64,000 nt of DNA, taken from contig CM037586.1 in the NCBI GenBank assembly GCA_021018995.1, positions 10,816,247 through 10,880,246 of the forward strand, read 5' to 3'. Position 1 is the first letter of the stretch, and every line of letters starts with the position of its first letter. Of the stretch, positions 1 through 10,085 are shown one piece after another. Source of the DNA: Chloranthus sessilifolius. Taxonomy: Eukaryota > Streptophyta > Magnoliopsida > Chloranthales > Chloranthaceae. Both the position numbers and the translations under genes were made by a program. The notes under the pieces are model-generated. The model did not search any database. It worked only from the letters and a program-made list of their open reading frames with translations, and was not told the DNA's origin.

Positions 1-1288
1 GTGTGTGTGTGACACCAAAAAAGTAAATAAGAATGAGACATCCTCAGGGGATGAGAAAGTGATAAAGGCATTAGTGTGATATGAATAACTGAGACCAAGT
101 AAGCTAATGAAAATGAGGCATCCCCAGGGGATGAGAAAGTGGTAAAGGCATCAATATGATGCGAGTAATTTAGACATCCTAGGGATATTGTTAAGATTGA
201 ATAATGGCTGATAAAGCCTAACTAATATAAAGTAGCACTTTTACACGGTGAATAATTATATGTAAAATACATAATATTTTTGTTATTTAAGGTTTGAGTA
301 GAATACCCTACCGACGTGGCGGGATACCTACAACTGACTCGGCAGGATATCCGTGACCGGTATGGCGGCCAATCCATACACTGGTACGGAGGTTTATCCG
401 TACACAATAAGCACATCCCAGGGATGTTGAGATGAGATTTAACCCCGCCGCTTATAAGAAAGGGGCTTGAGTAGTAGTCCCAGGAAATGCATATAACAAC
501 TGTCTATTTAGACGACGATGGTGGGTATTCCATCGGGGCTCGATGCTATATTACTTAGGGACTACTTAAGTTGAAGATTTCAGTTTTGCTTTAGGCCTAA
601 TTAGTGTAATTCATGAATAGTTTGAGAATAAATGAAACATGCAAACCACCAGTAAACTTTAAGGCATAATTGCCATCTTTTAAACTATTTTTCCTACAAA
701 TGTATAGACACATCATGCTTAACATATCATGGAATATATGTGAGATTTTTACTTATATATTCATTGTGTTGTTACCTATTGAGCTAGGATGTAGCTCACC
801 CTTTAGACAATACGTAGCAGGTCTAGTGCTAGCAGCGGCCGAGGCTTCGGGAGATGTGGATCCGGGTAATTCAGACTACGTGCCTGGGGACGAGTTGGAG
901 TCCCCTCCTGAGGACTTCTTCTAGGAGACTCCGCTAAGTACTTTGAGAGAGTAGTTTTGAGAGTATATTGATACGGCTTGGTATGTTAAGCCTTTATTTT
1001 GATAGACAATGTAATTAATTGATATATTCTTTTTGGCGAACCATCTGGGGTGATCTGTTTATCACCGATAGTTCGGATCGATTCTCTGTTCATGCAGTGG
1101 CATGAAAGTAGAACTGTCTTTTAAGTTTATACTTGGAATAGTATTTTACTTTCGCACCATGTAGTTATTGTTCTATTTTGTCTTAATATTGCTTGTTATA
1201 CTAATGTTTCGTATATAGCCATGGGGCACGATCTAGAGGATCATGCTGATGGCACGAGTTTCGAGGTGCTAAAATTTAGGCTGTCACA
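1..1288 (+). mobile_element. Tekay-type LTR fragment A (3' part)
   Basis: This stretch is cut by the window edge and ends in GGCTGTCACA, the same terminus (read as a reverse complement, rc) as the LTRs of the complete element at 38983-52028. It shares block after block with that LTR: the CCGACGTGGCGGGATA segment, the CATCCCAGGGATG block, the GAGCTA/TAGCTC stem (781-797) and the twin stem-loops near 1040-1120. It lies in the + orientation, opposite to element 3. No PBS or internal region follows; the next base begins another LTR piece, so A may be a solo LTR inserted into LTR B, but its left end is outside the window. Confidence 0.75.
775..924 (+). other. Conserved short ORF tail inside LTR A
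   Basis: The frame reads PIELGCSSP, then YVAG, an Ala-rich stretch, an acidic stretch with SDYVPG and ends ESPPEDFF-stop. The same tail ends an ORF in both LTRs of element 3 (39339 and 49834, - strand), and a version with one internal stop is in LTR B (about 1694-1836). An acidic relative with EDSE and EDSEPHPES is in LTR C (about 3380-3480). No domain is recognised. It follows the conserved stem and an AG|GT site, so it could be the first coding stretch of a spliced leader, or DNA conserved for another reason. Confidence 0.4.
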
Positions 1289-2212
1289 ATACCCCACCGA
1301 TGAGGCGGTATACCCGTGACTGGTATGGCGACCAATCAGTATATCAGCAGACATCCCAGGGATGTATATGAGTTATGTGCCCCGTTGCCTATGAGAAAGG
1401 GACTTGAGTTATATTGCGTGAAAAATAATCTGATTGGACGACGATGGAGGGTATTCTATCAGGGCTCGATGCTATATTGCTCGAAGATTATTTAAGTTAA
1501 ATTGATTTAAGTCATGAGACCAGCCCAGTTGTAATATGAGAACCAATTGAGCATGAGATGACATGTGTAGTGTAGCAATTGCATTATGTTCATTCTTTTA
1601 GTATATCTAACTGTTTTATATTGATAAAATCATGCTTCAATTTTGTCATGAAATGTATGTGAGTAAGATAGATTTACTTGTTCAGATATTTTTCCTATTG
1701 AGCTAGGATGTAGCTCACCCTTTTGACTATACGTCACAAGTTCTGAGATAGTGGCTGCATCTGGTGACAGCGATCTCGAGGACTCGGATTACGTTCCTAT
1801 GGAGGAGTCTGAGCCCCTTCCTGAGGAGTTTTTTTAGAAGACCCTCTGTGCACTTTGATAGTTGTTTTGAAAGATTATACGGCTTGGTATGTCCAGCCAT
1901 TGTTTCAGGATAATATAATCATATGAAATATTCTTTTGTCAAACCATCTGAGGTGACCGTTTTTACGTCACTGATGGTTCGGGTTGGTTCTTTTACCCAT
2001 GCAGTTGCATGAGATTAGAACTATCTTTTGAGTTATGTGTTTTAGTATTATATTATAGAACTGGAGATATAGTTCAGCATTAGTCCAATTGTACATGATT
2101 TACTTTATGGTTGTGTGGATATACCAAGTGTTCTGCTTATGTAATTGGGGCACGGCCTCGAGGGTCGTGTCGATGACACGAGCTTCGGGGTGTCAAAATC
2201 TGGGCTATCACA
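1289..2212 (+). mobile_element. Tekay-type LTR fragment B (3' part)
   Basis: Begins abruptly at a sequence homologous to about position 308 of LTR A and ends in GGGCTATCACA. It has the same order of landmarks as LTR A: the ACATCCCAGGGATG block, the GAGCTA/TAGCTC stem (1700-1716), the acidic ORF tail with an internal TGA, and the twin stem-loops near 1940-2010. It differs from A at many positions, so it is an older or different subfamily. The missing 5' part could lie left of LTR A, outside the window. Confidence 0.7.
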
Positions 2213-2458
2213 CAAGGACTCGATTAAAAAAAATACATAAGATTAACTCTCATTTAAGTCCTATACAATAATTTAGTATGCAAAAAAAATTATAACTTTA
2301 TTTCTCCCCCTTAGCCAAGTAAGATTCAATTAAGTAGGACCATCGAAAACGAGGTCTAGTTGTAGATGCAACTTCTCTAGAAAGATCATGATACCCCGAG
2401 TAAGTCATGGAACTCGATTCGTGAGAATCAGACAAAGTGTACTGGCTTTGATACCAAT
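2213..2458 (-). mobile_element. Copia 5' leader with initiator-Met tRNA PBS
   Basis: Next to the copia LTR the rc reads TGGTATCAAAGCC (2444-2456), two bases from the LTR end, matching the usual primer-binding site for initiator methionine tRNA with one change. The rest is AT-rich leader with no gag frame. It is cut at 2212 by LTR B, so the body of this element is missing from the window. Confidence 0.65.
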
Positions 2459-3080
2459 TGAAATTTCAGGATTATCGATGATATCACTAAAGAAAATATA
2501 CAAACACAACCACAAAATGAACACAGACGATTTTAACGTGAAAAACCCTTTCACAGGTAAAAACCACGAGATCTATCTCAAATCTAAGACAAATAATCCA
2601 CTATGAAAAATAAATTATTACAATGTTTAAAGAATAAAATGCCCTATCACTCTCCTCACTAACATCGACCGCGCCTCGTGATCATCCCTTTCATAATGAC
2701 ATCTCCTTTAACCGTCGTCTCTCACAATGGTCCACTCGTTTCACACGAGCCAATAACTATTTAGAATCAAACAATATCACTTTGACAAATGGGGTACTTT
2801 AAAGAGAATTTTTAATATGAAAAACTTTCCCTCAAAAGCCTTACTTCTCGAATTACAAATATCATTTTTAAACTATCGGGGCAAGGATGTCCTTGACCAT
2901 GGATGTCCTTTAGACACTAACTTCCTATAACCGTCGGAACCGTCAGAACATAGATATCCGTGAATCACTCACGGATGTCCGTGAGCCCATTCACGAACGT
3001 CCGTCCATCCGAACCACTGAATCTACTTGGCACATTGGAGCACTTCTAATTTGATCATGATTATGACAATATTTCTAACA
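2459..3080 (-). mobile_element. Copia-type LTR
   Basis: A 622-bp unit whose rc begins TGTTAGAAATATTGTCATAA, a start very common in plant Ty1/copia LTRs, and ends TGAAATTTCA. The PBS lies directly beyond its 3' end, so this is the 5' LTR of a - strand element. It contains three degenerate copies of a 'GGATGTCC' motif near 2888-3005. The matching target duplication cannot be checked because the other LTR is absent. Confidence 0.7.
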
Positions 3081-3850
3081 GGGACCTTAGGCATTAAGTG
3101 ATAAATGGTTCATGTGAACAACGATGGTGGGATAATTTAAGTGAAGCACTTTAAGTTTCTTTTCTTGTGTTAAGACGAATAATATATGAGTATGTGTTAA
3201 GTTTTCAAATAAAGAAGTATGTTAGTGTTTCATGCAATTGTCTTCGCAACTGTACATCTTCATCAGAAAAATCTTGTTTTGATTATGCCATAAGATATAT
3301 GTGTGATGTTAAGAATCTGCATGCTATTAGTATTTTCCTACTGAGCTTGAGTCGTTAGCTCATTCCTCGACTATACGTCATAGGTTCTGAAGCCGAAGTT
3401 CATCTAGAAGATTCCGAAAGGGAGGAGGATCCCAATTATTCCCCAGGGAAGGAGGACTCTGAGCCTCATCCAGAGAGCTGCTTTCTTTGTGCCAGGCTGG
3501 GTAGGTCCAGCTTGGGTTGGGAAGTTTTTTGTTTCTTTTGGTGATGTAAGACATATTATTTTGGATAAAATTATGATTTTATTTGTGAACCATATTTCGG
3601 TAAGGAATAGTCCTTAACGGTGGTTCTTTTCGATTCTTCCTTCCATGTTTTGCATGGAATTAGAACCATTATTTTGAGATTTGAGATATAGTATTGGAGA
3701 TTTGGTTTTGCCTATGATGCCTCTATTTTTGTTAGTTTCCTGCTTGTTTTCGCTTTGTGTGTGGATGTGCCAGATGTTCCTTTTTGGGGATCGGCCTTAT
3801 TGTCGATCCGATAGTCCGGATTTCACTGTTAGGAAATCCGGGCTATCACA
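3081..3850 (+). mobile_element. Tekay-type LTR fragment C with PBS
   Basis: A third, more diverged LTR 3' part ending CCGGGCTATCACA. It retains the GAGCT/AGCTC stem (3343-3361), the acidic ORF tail, the GGTTC stem-loop pair (about 3590-3680) and the ATCGGCC...GTCGATCCG region. Just beyond it, TGGTACTGAGCC (3855-3866) resembles an initiator-Met PBS (TGGTATCAGAGCC) with changes, which would make C a 5' LTR on the + strand. No gag follows. Confidence 0.6.
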
Positions 3851-3866
3851 AATTTGGTACTGAGCC

Positions 3867-5869
3867 TGAGTTCGAATGAACACGGGCTGAGCCTAGACCA
3901 ATTGTGTCTGAGCTTCTTTCAAGCATTTTTTGGATAAAAAATAATTGTGCCGGGTAAAAAATAATCGTGCCCATAAAAACATGGCTCTCTCCCTTGAGAG
4001 GCGTACCAATTAGGTTGTATGGTGTGCAAAGAGTCAACCTATTTAAAGTTTTAAACAGTGCCTTAAATAATAAGAAAAGTGTTACCTAAAAATTCAAAAA
4101 AATCAATAAGAAAAATTTGAAAATTCGAAGAATCAAGCGAATATTTGGGGAAAAGTTCGACAAACCACCAATTCAGGGAATTTGACCAAACTTTTGTGCT
4201 TAATTCAAAAAAATTTGTGATAAAGCACAAATTGAGTACTTGTTAATCAAGTTGGGTCAGGTCAAGTTCAAGTTGAGGGTAGACCCTCTTGGGTCTGGTT
4301 GGGCTAAACACAGTCTGAACCCAATTCATTTCCAGGCTTCCAGCCCCTCATATGATAGATTTACACTTTTATGCAAACTTTTGTATATTGGAGTATATAA
4401 AAGCTGCTGCATATGATAAATGGTCAAAACTTTGAGAAATAGGCATTTATGATTTTATCAAAAAGAGAATGGCCTCTATATATTAACGTATATATTAGTT
4501 GGATTAAACGTGATATATACCTCTCTTGTGTCACTATATACCTTCCATTGAGCTATAAATCTAATCCAAATTCAATAAAATCTTTTATAATTGTTTACAA
4601 TAGTATTTAAAAATCCGAAGCTATAAGTCTAATCGGACATTTACAATGTAGAGAGAGTAGTTTAGTAAAATATTTTTTGAGGATTCAAATTTTAACTCTG
4701 GCTAATAATCCACACCGCGCATATAGCTAAATTGATGATTCATGAACTTGATATCTACAACAAAAATGTTAGAACTTTCTCACAAAGACCCTATTCCAAC
4801 ACCTTGGTCTACCGAAAATCGCTGGGAGGAAAAACGTAAAGAAATGATACAAAATGAAATTGAAGAGTGGGTGAGAAGAATAAGAGATGAATATTCCTCC
4901 AAGTGCCTTGATTCTTGTTTAAGGTCCAAAAATGAGAGGCTTGTACGAAGGGTTTTAAGTTAGGGTGAAGGACCTAGAAATTAGGGTTTCTTTATGAAAT
5001 TTTAGAATTTTTTAGAGTTATTTGGGAGACTAAAATGATAGAGTTCCTCTATCTAAAAAAATTTAGCCCTTTACTAGAGGAGAAACTTTCATTTGTAGCG
5101 AAAATGAGCCCTTGGATATGTAACAAGTGTTTAACATCTATTGACTTACTTTCCAGTATAAGGATTGTCCTTTCAATAAAGAGCAACCCTTGAATATGAT
5201 AAATGTCACACATTCTTGTAGAAAGGGCAAATAACAAATAACTAGAATAGAAAGGGCAAATAACAAATAACTAGAAAATGGATGGCAACTATAGGAATTT
5301 CAAAAGGCTTTCAGGGGTTGCTAAGGGGGTAGTTTAACAAAATTGGGTAGAATTTGGATAATCTAGAGAGATTTAATAAAGCTTTGGATCAATTTGGGAA
5401 GAGATGGAGGAAAGTCAAAGATTTAATGGCTTGAAGGGGGCGTAGGTAGTGGCTTGAATATGGGCAATTGGGTATTGAAGTTAAGATCGATGGTAATGAA
5501 GGGAAATATATCAGATTCACAGTTAGGAGGGGCCCAAATCACATAGAAAATCATCTATCAGTTGCAAAGAAAATTTGCCCTGACAAAGAATGAGTAGATA
5601 GCAAGAGAGAATTGATAGAGCAAGTAAATCCTGTTATGCAGGGAGTTAGCAAGGAGAAGGGGGGACCCACTAAAGTAGGTAGCAGAAATTTAGAAAAGAG
5701 AAGAAGAACTTGCTGAAACAGATAAACCCTGCTCTGATAGGGAGCTAGCAAATAACTATGCCAAACACAGCCGCAATCCCCCGCAAATTACTAGCTTCCA
5801 TACACTCGAGGGAATATGAATAGACCATGGGAGAAAACCCACATCTTGAACCATGCAGGTTGGCCAATT
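3867..5869. other. Gene-free AT-rich stretch
   Basis: No recognisable gene. A GGGCY-rich fragment (about 3885-4340, ending CCAGGCTTCCAGCCCCT) resembles the GGGCC-rich hAT MITEs found at 15664 and 17998, but no paired terminus was found. A 73-codon ORF at 4742-4963 (+), rich in Glu, Arg and Lys, matches nothing I recognise and is given no gene call. A 29-bp tandem duplication lies at 5221-5278. Confidence 0.6.
5221..5278. repeat. 29-bp tandem duplication
   Basis: Two copies of a unit beginning GAAAGGGCAAATAACAAATA, at 5221 and 5250, nearly identical. Confidence 0.85.
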
Positions 5870-6289
5870 TAAGGGAGCTATTAGTTGCACAAGAAAATCG
5901 GTCATGCACATAGATTAAAAGAAAGGACTTGGTATTTTGGGGACATGTGCAATGTGAAAACACCAGCCAAGTCATTTGATTTGAAGGCCATGATCTAGAT
6001 ACCTATGTCACAAAAGATTGGCACAAAACTTGATATCTACCATATGATTTAACATAGGTAACTGTTGAATCAAATAATGACCTTTAAGTGCATTGAATCA
6101 TATGATAAAGATCATGTTAGTACGTATCTTTTCAGTCTAAGGCCTTTAGATCATGGCCTTCAAATCAGGCCTTCAAATCAAACGACTTAGATGAGGTTTT
6201 CACATAACATAAGTCTCCAAAATAGCAAGTTTTTCTTTTATACTATGTGCAGGGCCAACATCTAGCGTGCAACTAATGGCTCCCCCTAA
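5870..6289. mobile_element. Fold-back MITE with about 150-bp inverted arms
   Basis: The left arm from AAGGGAGCTATTAGTTGCAC is matched by the rc of the right arm ending GCAACTAATGGCTCCCCCT. Pairing continues through GCACATAG, AAAAGAAA, the GTGAAAAC stretch and GTCATTTGATTTGAAGG to near the centre. The arms fill about two thirds of the element. There is no coding content. Long arms suggest a Mutator-type MITE; no 9-bp target duplication was recognised. Confidence 0.7.
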
Positions 6290-6853
6290 GTTTAACATAT
6301 AATTTTTTTTTTAACAAAGTCAAATTAAAATATAATTTTGTAAAGTATACCTGAGAATCTTGAAAAGCAACCACTTTTGCACGTGGCAATGAAAAATTTT
6401 CTCTTTTTTCTTTACCTTCATTTGCAATCTTTGAGGGCACCTACTTCTTCTTCTTTTCTTCCTCAACTCCGGCGAATTATACAACCTAAGAACTCATTTG
6501 AATGAAAACTATGAAACCCTCTTAAAAGTTAAAACCCACCTTAAACCCCACTATGAAAGACTCTTGAAATCCACTTGAGGCCCTTTTAAAACCCACATGA
6601 AACCTACTTGAAACCCCCACTTGAACTCCTTGAAACTAAAACTCTCTTCAAGTTGTCGTTGTCATCCTTACGACTTGTCGGAGCTAAGGAAGAAAAAGTC
6701 GTCGTCACTGCAACTTTGCATGTTTAACGCACGGGCTATTCATTAGTCTTAATTGCTATCGTCCTATGCGGTTTTAAGGTAGGGCACCATTCTTTCTAGT
6801 TATAAGTTCTTTCTTCACAACCATGGATTTGCACATGTAAAATCGTTTACTGC
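6290..6853. other. Intergenic, imperfect AAACCCAC-TTGAAA repeats
   Basis: No gene. From about 6515 to 6650 there are loosely repeated 15-25-bp units of the type AAACCCACTTGAAAC, giving a strand-biased C/A-rich tract. Confidence 0.5.
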
Positions 6854-8083
6854 TTTGAATCGGGTGATGGCGATCGTTTTCGTTCCAATCTTTGACACAA
6901 TAGATCTTGAGGTCATGTGTCACAACCCGAAATTCTACCCCATCCCAAGGGCCTAGAATTTCGAGTTATGGCCCACACACATCCTAAATATGCTAAATAG
7001 ACATATATATAATCAGAGTTCTCGCACAAATATGGTTCCATGAAATTCATGAATCCAAAAAATGAAGGTGGAATATAAGGGTAGCAATAAATATGAATAA
7101 ATACGATAAATTCCAAGTAACCAAAAATAAAAAGGAAATAACAGTCGGAAACATATCCGATATATGAAACTACGAGTCAACAATAACAGTATAAAACGAA
7201 ACTCAGTATCGAATCTACTACTATCAATAGCCTACACTCGAGTCAAAATCAGCACTAAGGTCATCCGGTACTCAACAGCGGCGCCTTCCCAAGGCTCATG
7301 GTACTCATCGTTCATGAGGTCAATGAAATCAACGTCAGTAGGATTAGGATGACCGGCATCTACTCTGTCGATATAATCACCTGAAATAGATAAATGTCAA
7401 GATGGCTGAGTTACTAAATAATATGCAACTCAGTGGATACACTAGCAATCCACCTTATTCTACTCAGGTGTATTGTGAGTGCATCTCGTGAGTGAGGGTT
7501 ACCATAGTAGCTTACCACCATAACATAACTCCCACCATAACATACTCATACACCCCATTCAGTCTAATGGGAAGACATGGACAATCGTAACTCATAACAT
7601 ACTCATACTGTCTCCTAGAGACCCGTCTTGACTATAAGAAGTTGTGGGCCTTACGGTGGTTACATAAGGAACGATACGTACAGACTTAAGTTTTTAATCT
7701 TATACTGGCGTACACAGTAGTGTCTTATTATCATACTCATAACTTATGTTCGCTCATACAGTGGTGTCTTATTATTATATTAACTTATCTTATGTTACAT
7801 ACTCATATCTTAATATACTCTTACAACCTAATTTTAAGATGAGCTATATTGGAATAACTTCACTAAATCACGCTTCCTAAGGAAAAAGTTCCGTAGTAAC
7901 CAAGATGTACTTTGTGTGGCAGCTCATACTATCATAGAAGTTTTACATCTGTACTTAAATGCCTACATTCTGAGTTTCACGTGACCGTAAAGAAACCTCA
8001 CTACAACCAAGGCCTAAGGGTCGAACCTTATATCTTAACTCTTATCTTATCCTATCATATTAAAACTTGGGGGTGATATGGTC

Positions 8084-8811
8084 ACCACATATGCCATCGT
8101 ATATGAGGCTACACTAAATCCGTACTCACCACACTTGTCATGATGTCACATACCTCCATGAGTTATGATAAGGGACAAACCTAAGGGAGGGCCAACAGGG
8201 GCCATGGCCCCCCTCCAATAAAAAAAATAAAAATTTAAGGCATGTTGAGCGCATGTCTTAACAAGGCAATATTAAGAATCTCCCTCCCCTAGCCCCACCC
8301 TGCTTCATCCCAAGCCACTAATTATGAATACCCCCAAATCCAATACGTCATCACAAGCCACTATTAACAAACCCCCCATGCCACGTCTTGTGATTCATTA
8401 TTAACAATCTCCCCCCAACACGTCATCACAAGTCACTATTAACAATTACCACATATGCCATCGTATATGAGGCTACACTAAATCCGTACTCACCACACTT
8501 GTCATTATGTCTCATACCTCCATGAGTTGTGATCAGGGACAGACCTAGGGGAGGGCCAACAGGGGCCATGGCCCCCCTCCAATAATTAAAAAAAATGTTT
8601 AGGGCATGCTGAGCGCAGGTCCCAACAAGGCAATATTAAGAATCTCCCTCCCCTAGCCCCACCCCGCTTCATCCCAAGCCACTAATTATGAATACCCCCA
8701 AATCCAATATGTCATCACAAGCTACAACTAACAAACCTCCCATGTCACAGCTTGTGATTCATTATTAACAATCTCCCCCCAACACGTCATCACAAGTCAC
8801 TATTAACAATC
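8084..8811. repeat. 364-bp tandem duplication spanning the hAT left end
   Basis: Unit 1 starts ACCACATATGCCATCG at 8084 and unit 2 repeats it at 8448. Each unit holds the tail of LTR D, a target site (GTTATGAT or GTTGTGAT), a hAT left terminus (AAGGGACAAACC or CAGGGACAGACC) and about 280 bp of hAT subterminal sequence. The right copy connects to the transposase. Differences between units show that the duplication is not very recent. Confidence 0.85.
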
Positions 8812-9587
8812 TCTCTCCCCCCCCCCCGCCACGTTATCACAAGCCCTGCCCTAGGAGACATTTTTTTTTTTTTTCCGCCCTCTTTATTTTTTCTTCCTCT
8901 AAACTTTGAATTCCTCTATGTGACTCTGTCTCTTTTGACTTTCGTCCTGCAATAGTGCAGCCTCACTAGCTCGGCACCGTCGATCCGTCACCATCGCACA
9001 TTAGCGCCCATCGCTTGACGTCGGCCGCCACAAAAATCAATCACCATAGGTACTCTCTCTCTCTCTCTCTCTAGGTAGCAAACAACCTGTGCACCGTTTA
9101 GATCATCCATCGAGGCATCGTTATTCGATCCATAAAGAAAAATTTTAGCGATATTTCTCGAAATTTCGCCAAAATTCTCCTAAATGGGCTCTTGATTTCC
9201 TTCCAGCATTATTTAAAAATCATCTAATTAAAAATAAAAAATTCTCTTATAGTATTATGAGTTGCTTATGCCAAAATTTTGGTACCACTAGTAACGATTT
9301 GGTTGGCCAAATTCTTTTGGTATTGGCCGATTAGTGCTATGAGACAAGGTTCCAAATATCTTTATTGGTCACCAGATCGGTCAGCCTAAAACCGATCCGG
9401 ATTGGTATTGACGGATCGGATCAACCGATCACTGCGATCCCACACCAAAAAACTTTGAGGGCAAAATTATAATATTTAAATATTTTTTTATTGTAAGTTG
9501 CCAAATAAAATTTTCAAATAAGTCGTTGATGATTCCAATTTAATATTCAATGCATGATACACCATAATTTTATTCTAATTTTATATT

Positions 9588-9805
9588 TAGACAAGGGATC
9601 TTGAGACCATGATTGTACTATTTGGTGGTCTATTTTTAATACCACACAATACAAATTCCAAAAGAGTGGCCCTAAACTCATTTAGCACACACCATGCTAA
9701 AACCTTGTTTTTGGGCTACTTTTTAAAATATATGCCAATGGAAAAAAAAAATTGACAATTTGATGGTAGTAGGCCCATGATCTCAAGATCTTGTGTAGAA
9801 GAATT
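9588..9805. mobile_element. Long-TIR MITE copy 2 inside hAT
   Basis: Short inverted arms around GGGATCTTGAGACCATGA (left) and CCATGATCTCAAGATCTTGT (right), the core of the MITE family seen at 6854, 15585 and 17050. Ends are approximate. Confidence 0.5.
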
Positions 9806-10085
9806 GGGCAAAAAATAATTTCCAACACTTATTATTCTTCTCTATTTTTCTGTGAAATTTGATGGTAAGAAGAGGTTTCCAAGAGGAAAGAGACCTAGCA
9901 AAAGACGCTAGGGCTTTTAGAAGAGTTTTATTATTTTGTGCGCATGGTTAAAGAAAAGCTCAATTGCGTTCTTCTTTTTACTTTGAAATTTATATTCAGT
10001 GTAAAATGTAGAATATTATTTATGAGTATAAGTTTCTTGTATCGGTGATCCTACCTAACTATTGTTTCATTTTCTTTATTTATAG

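Noticed and set aside
4742-4963. 73-codon Glu/Arg-rich ORF as a possible gene
   Set aside because: No recognised motif, no intron or family support, and it sits in AT-rich repeat debris; kept only as a remark.
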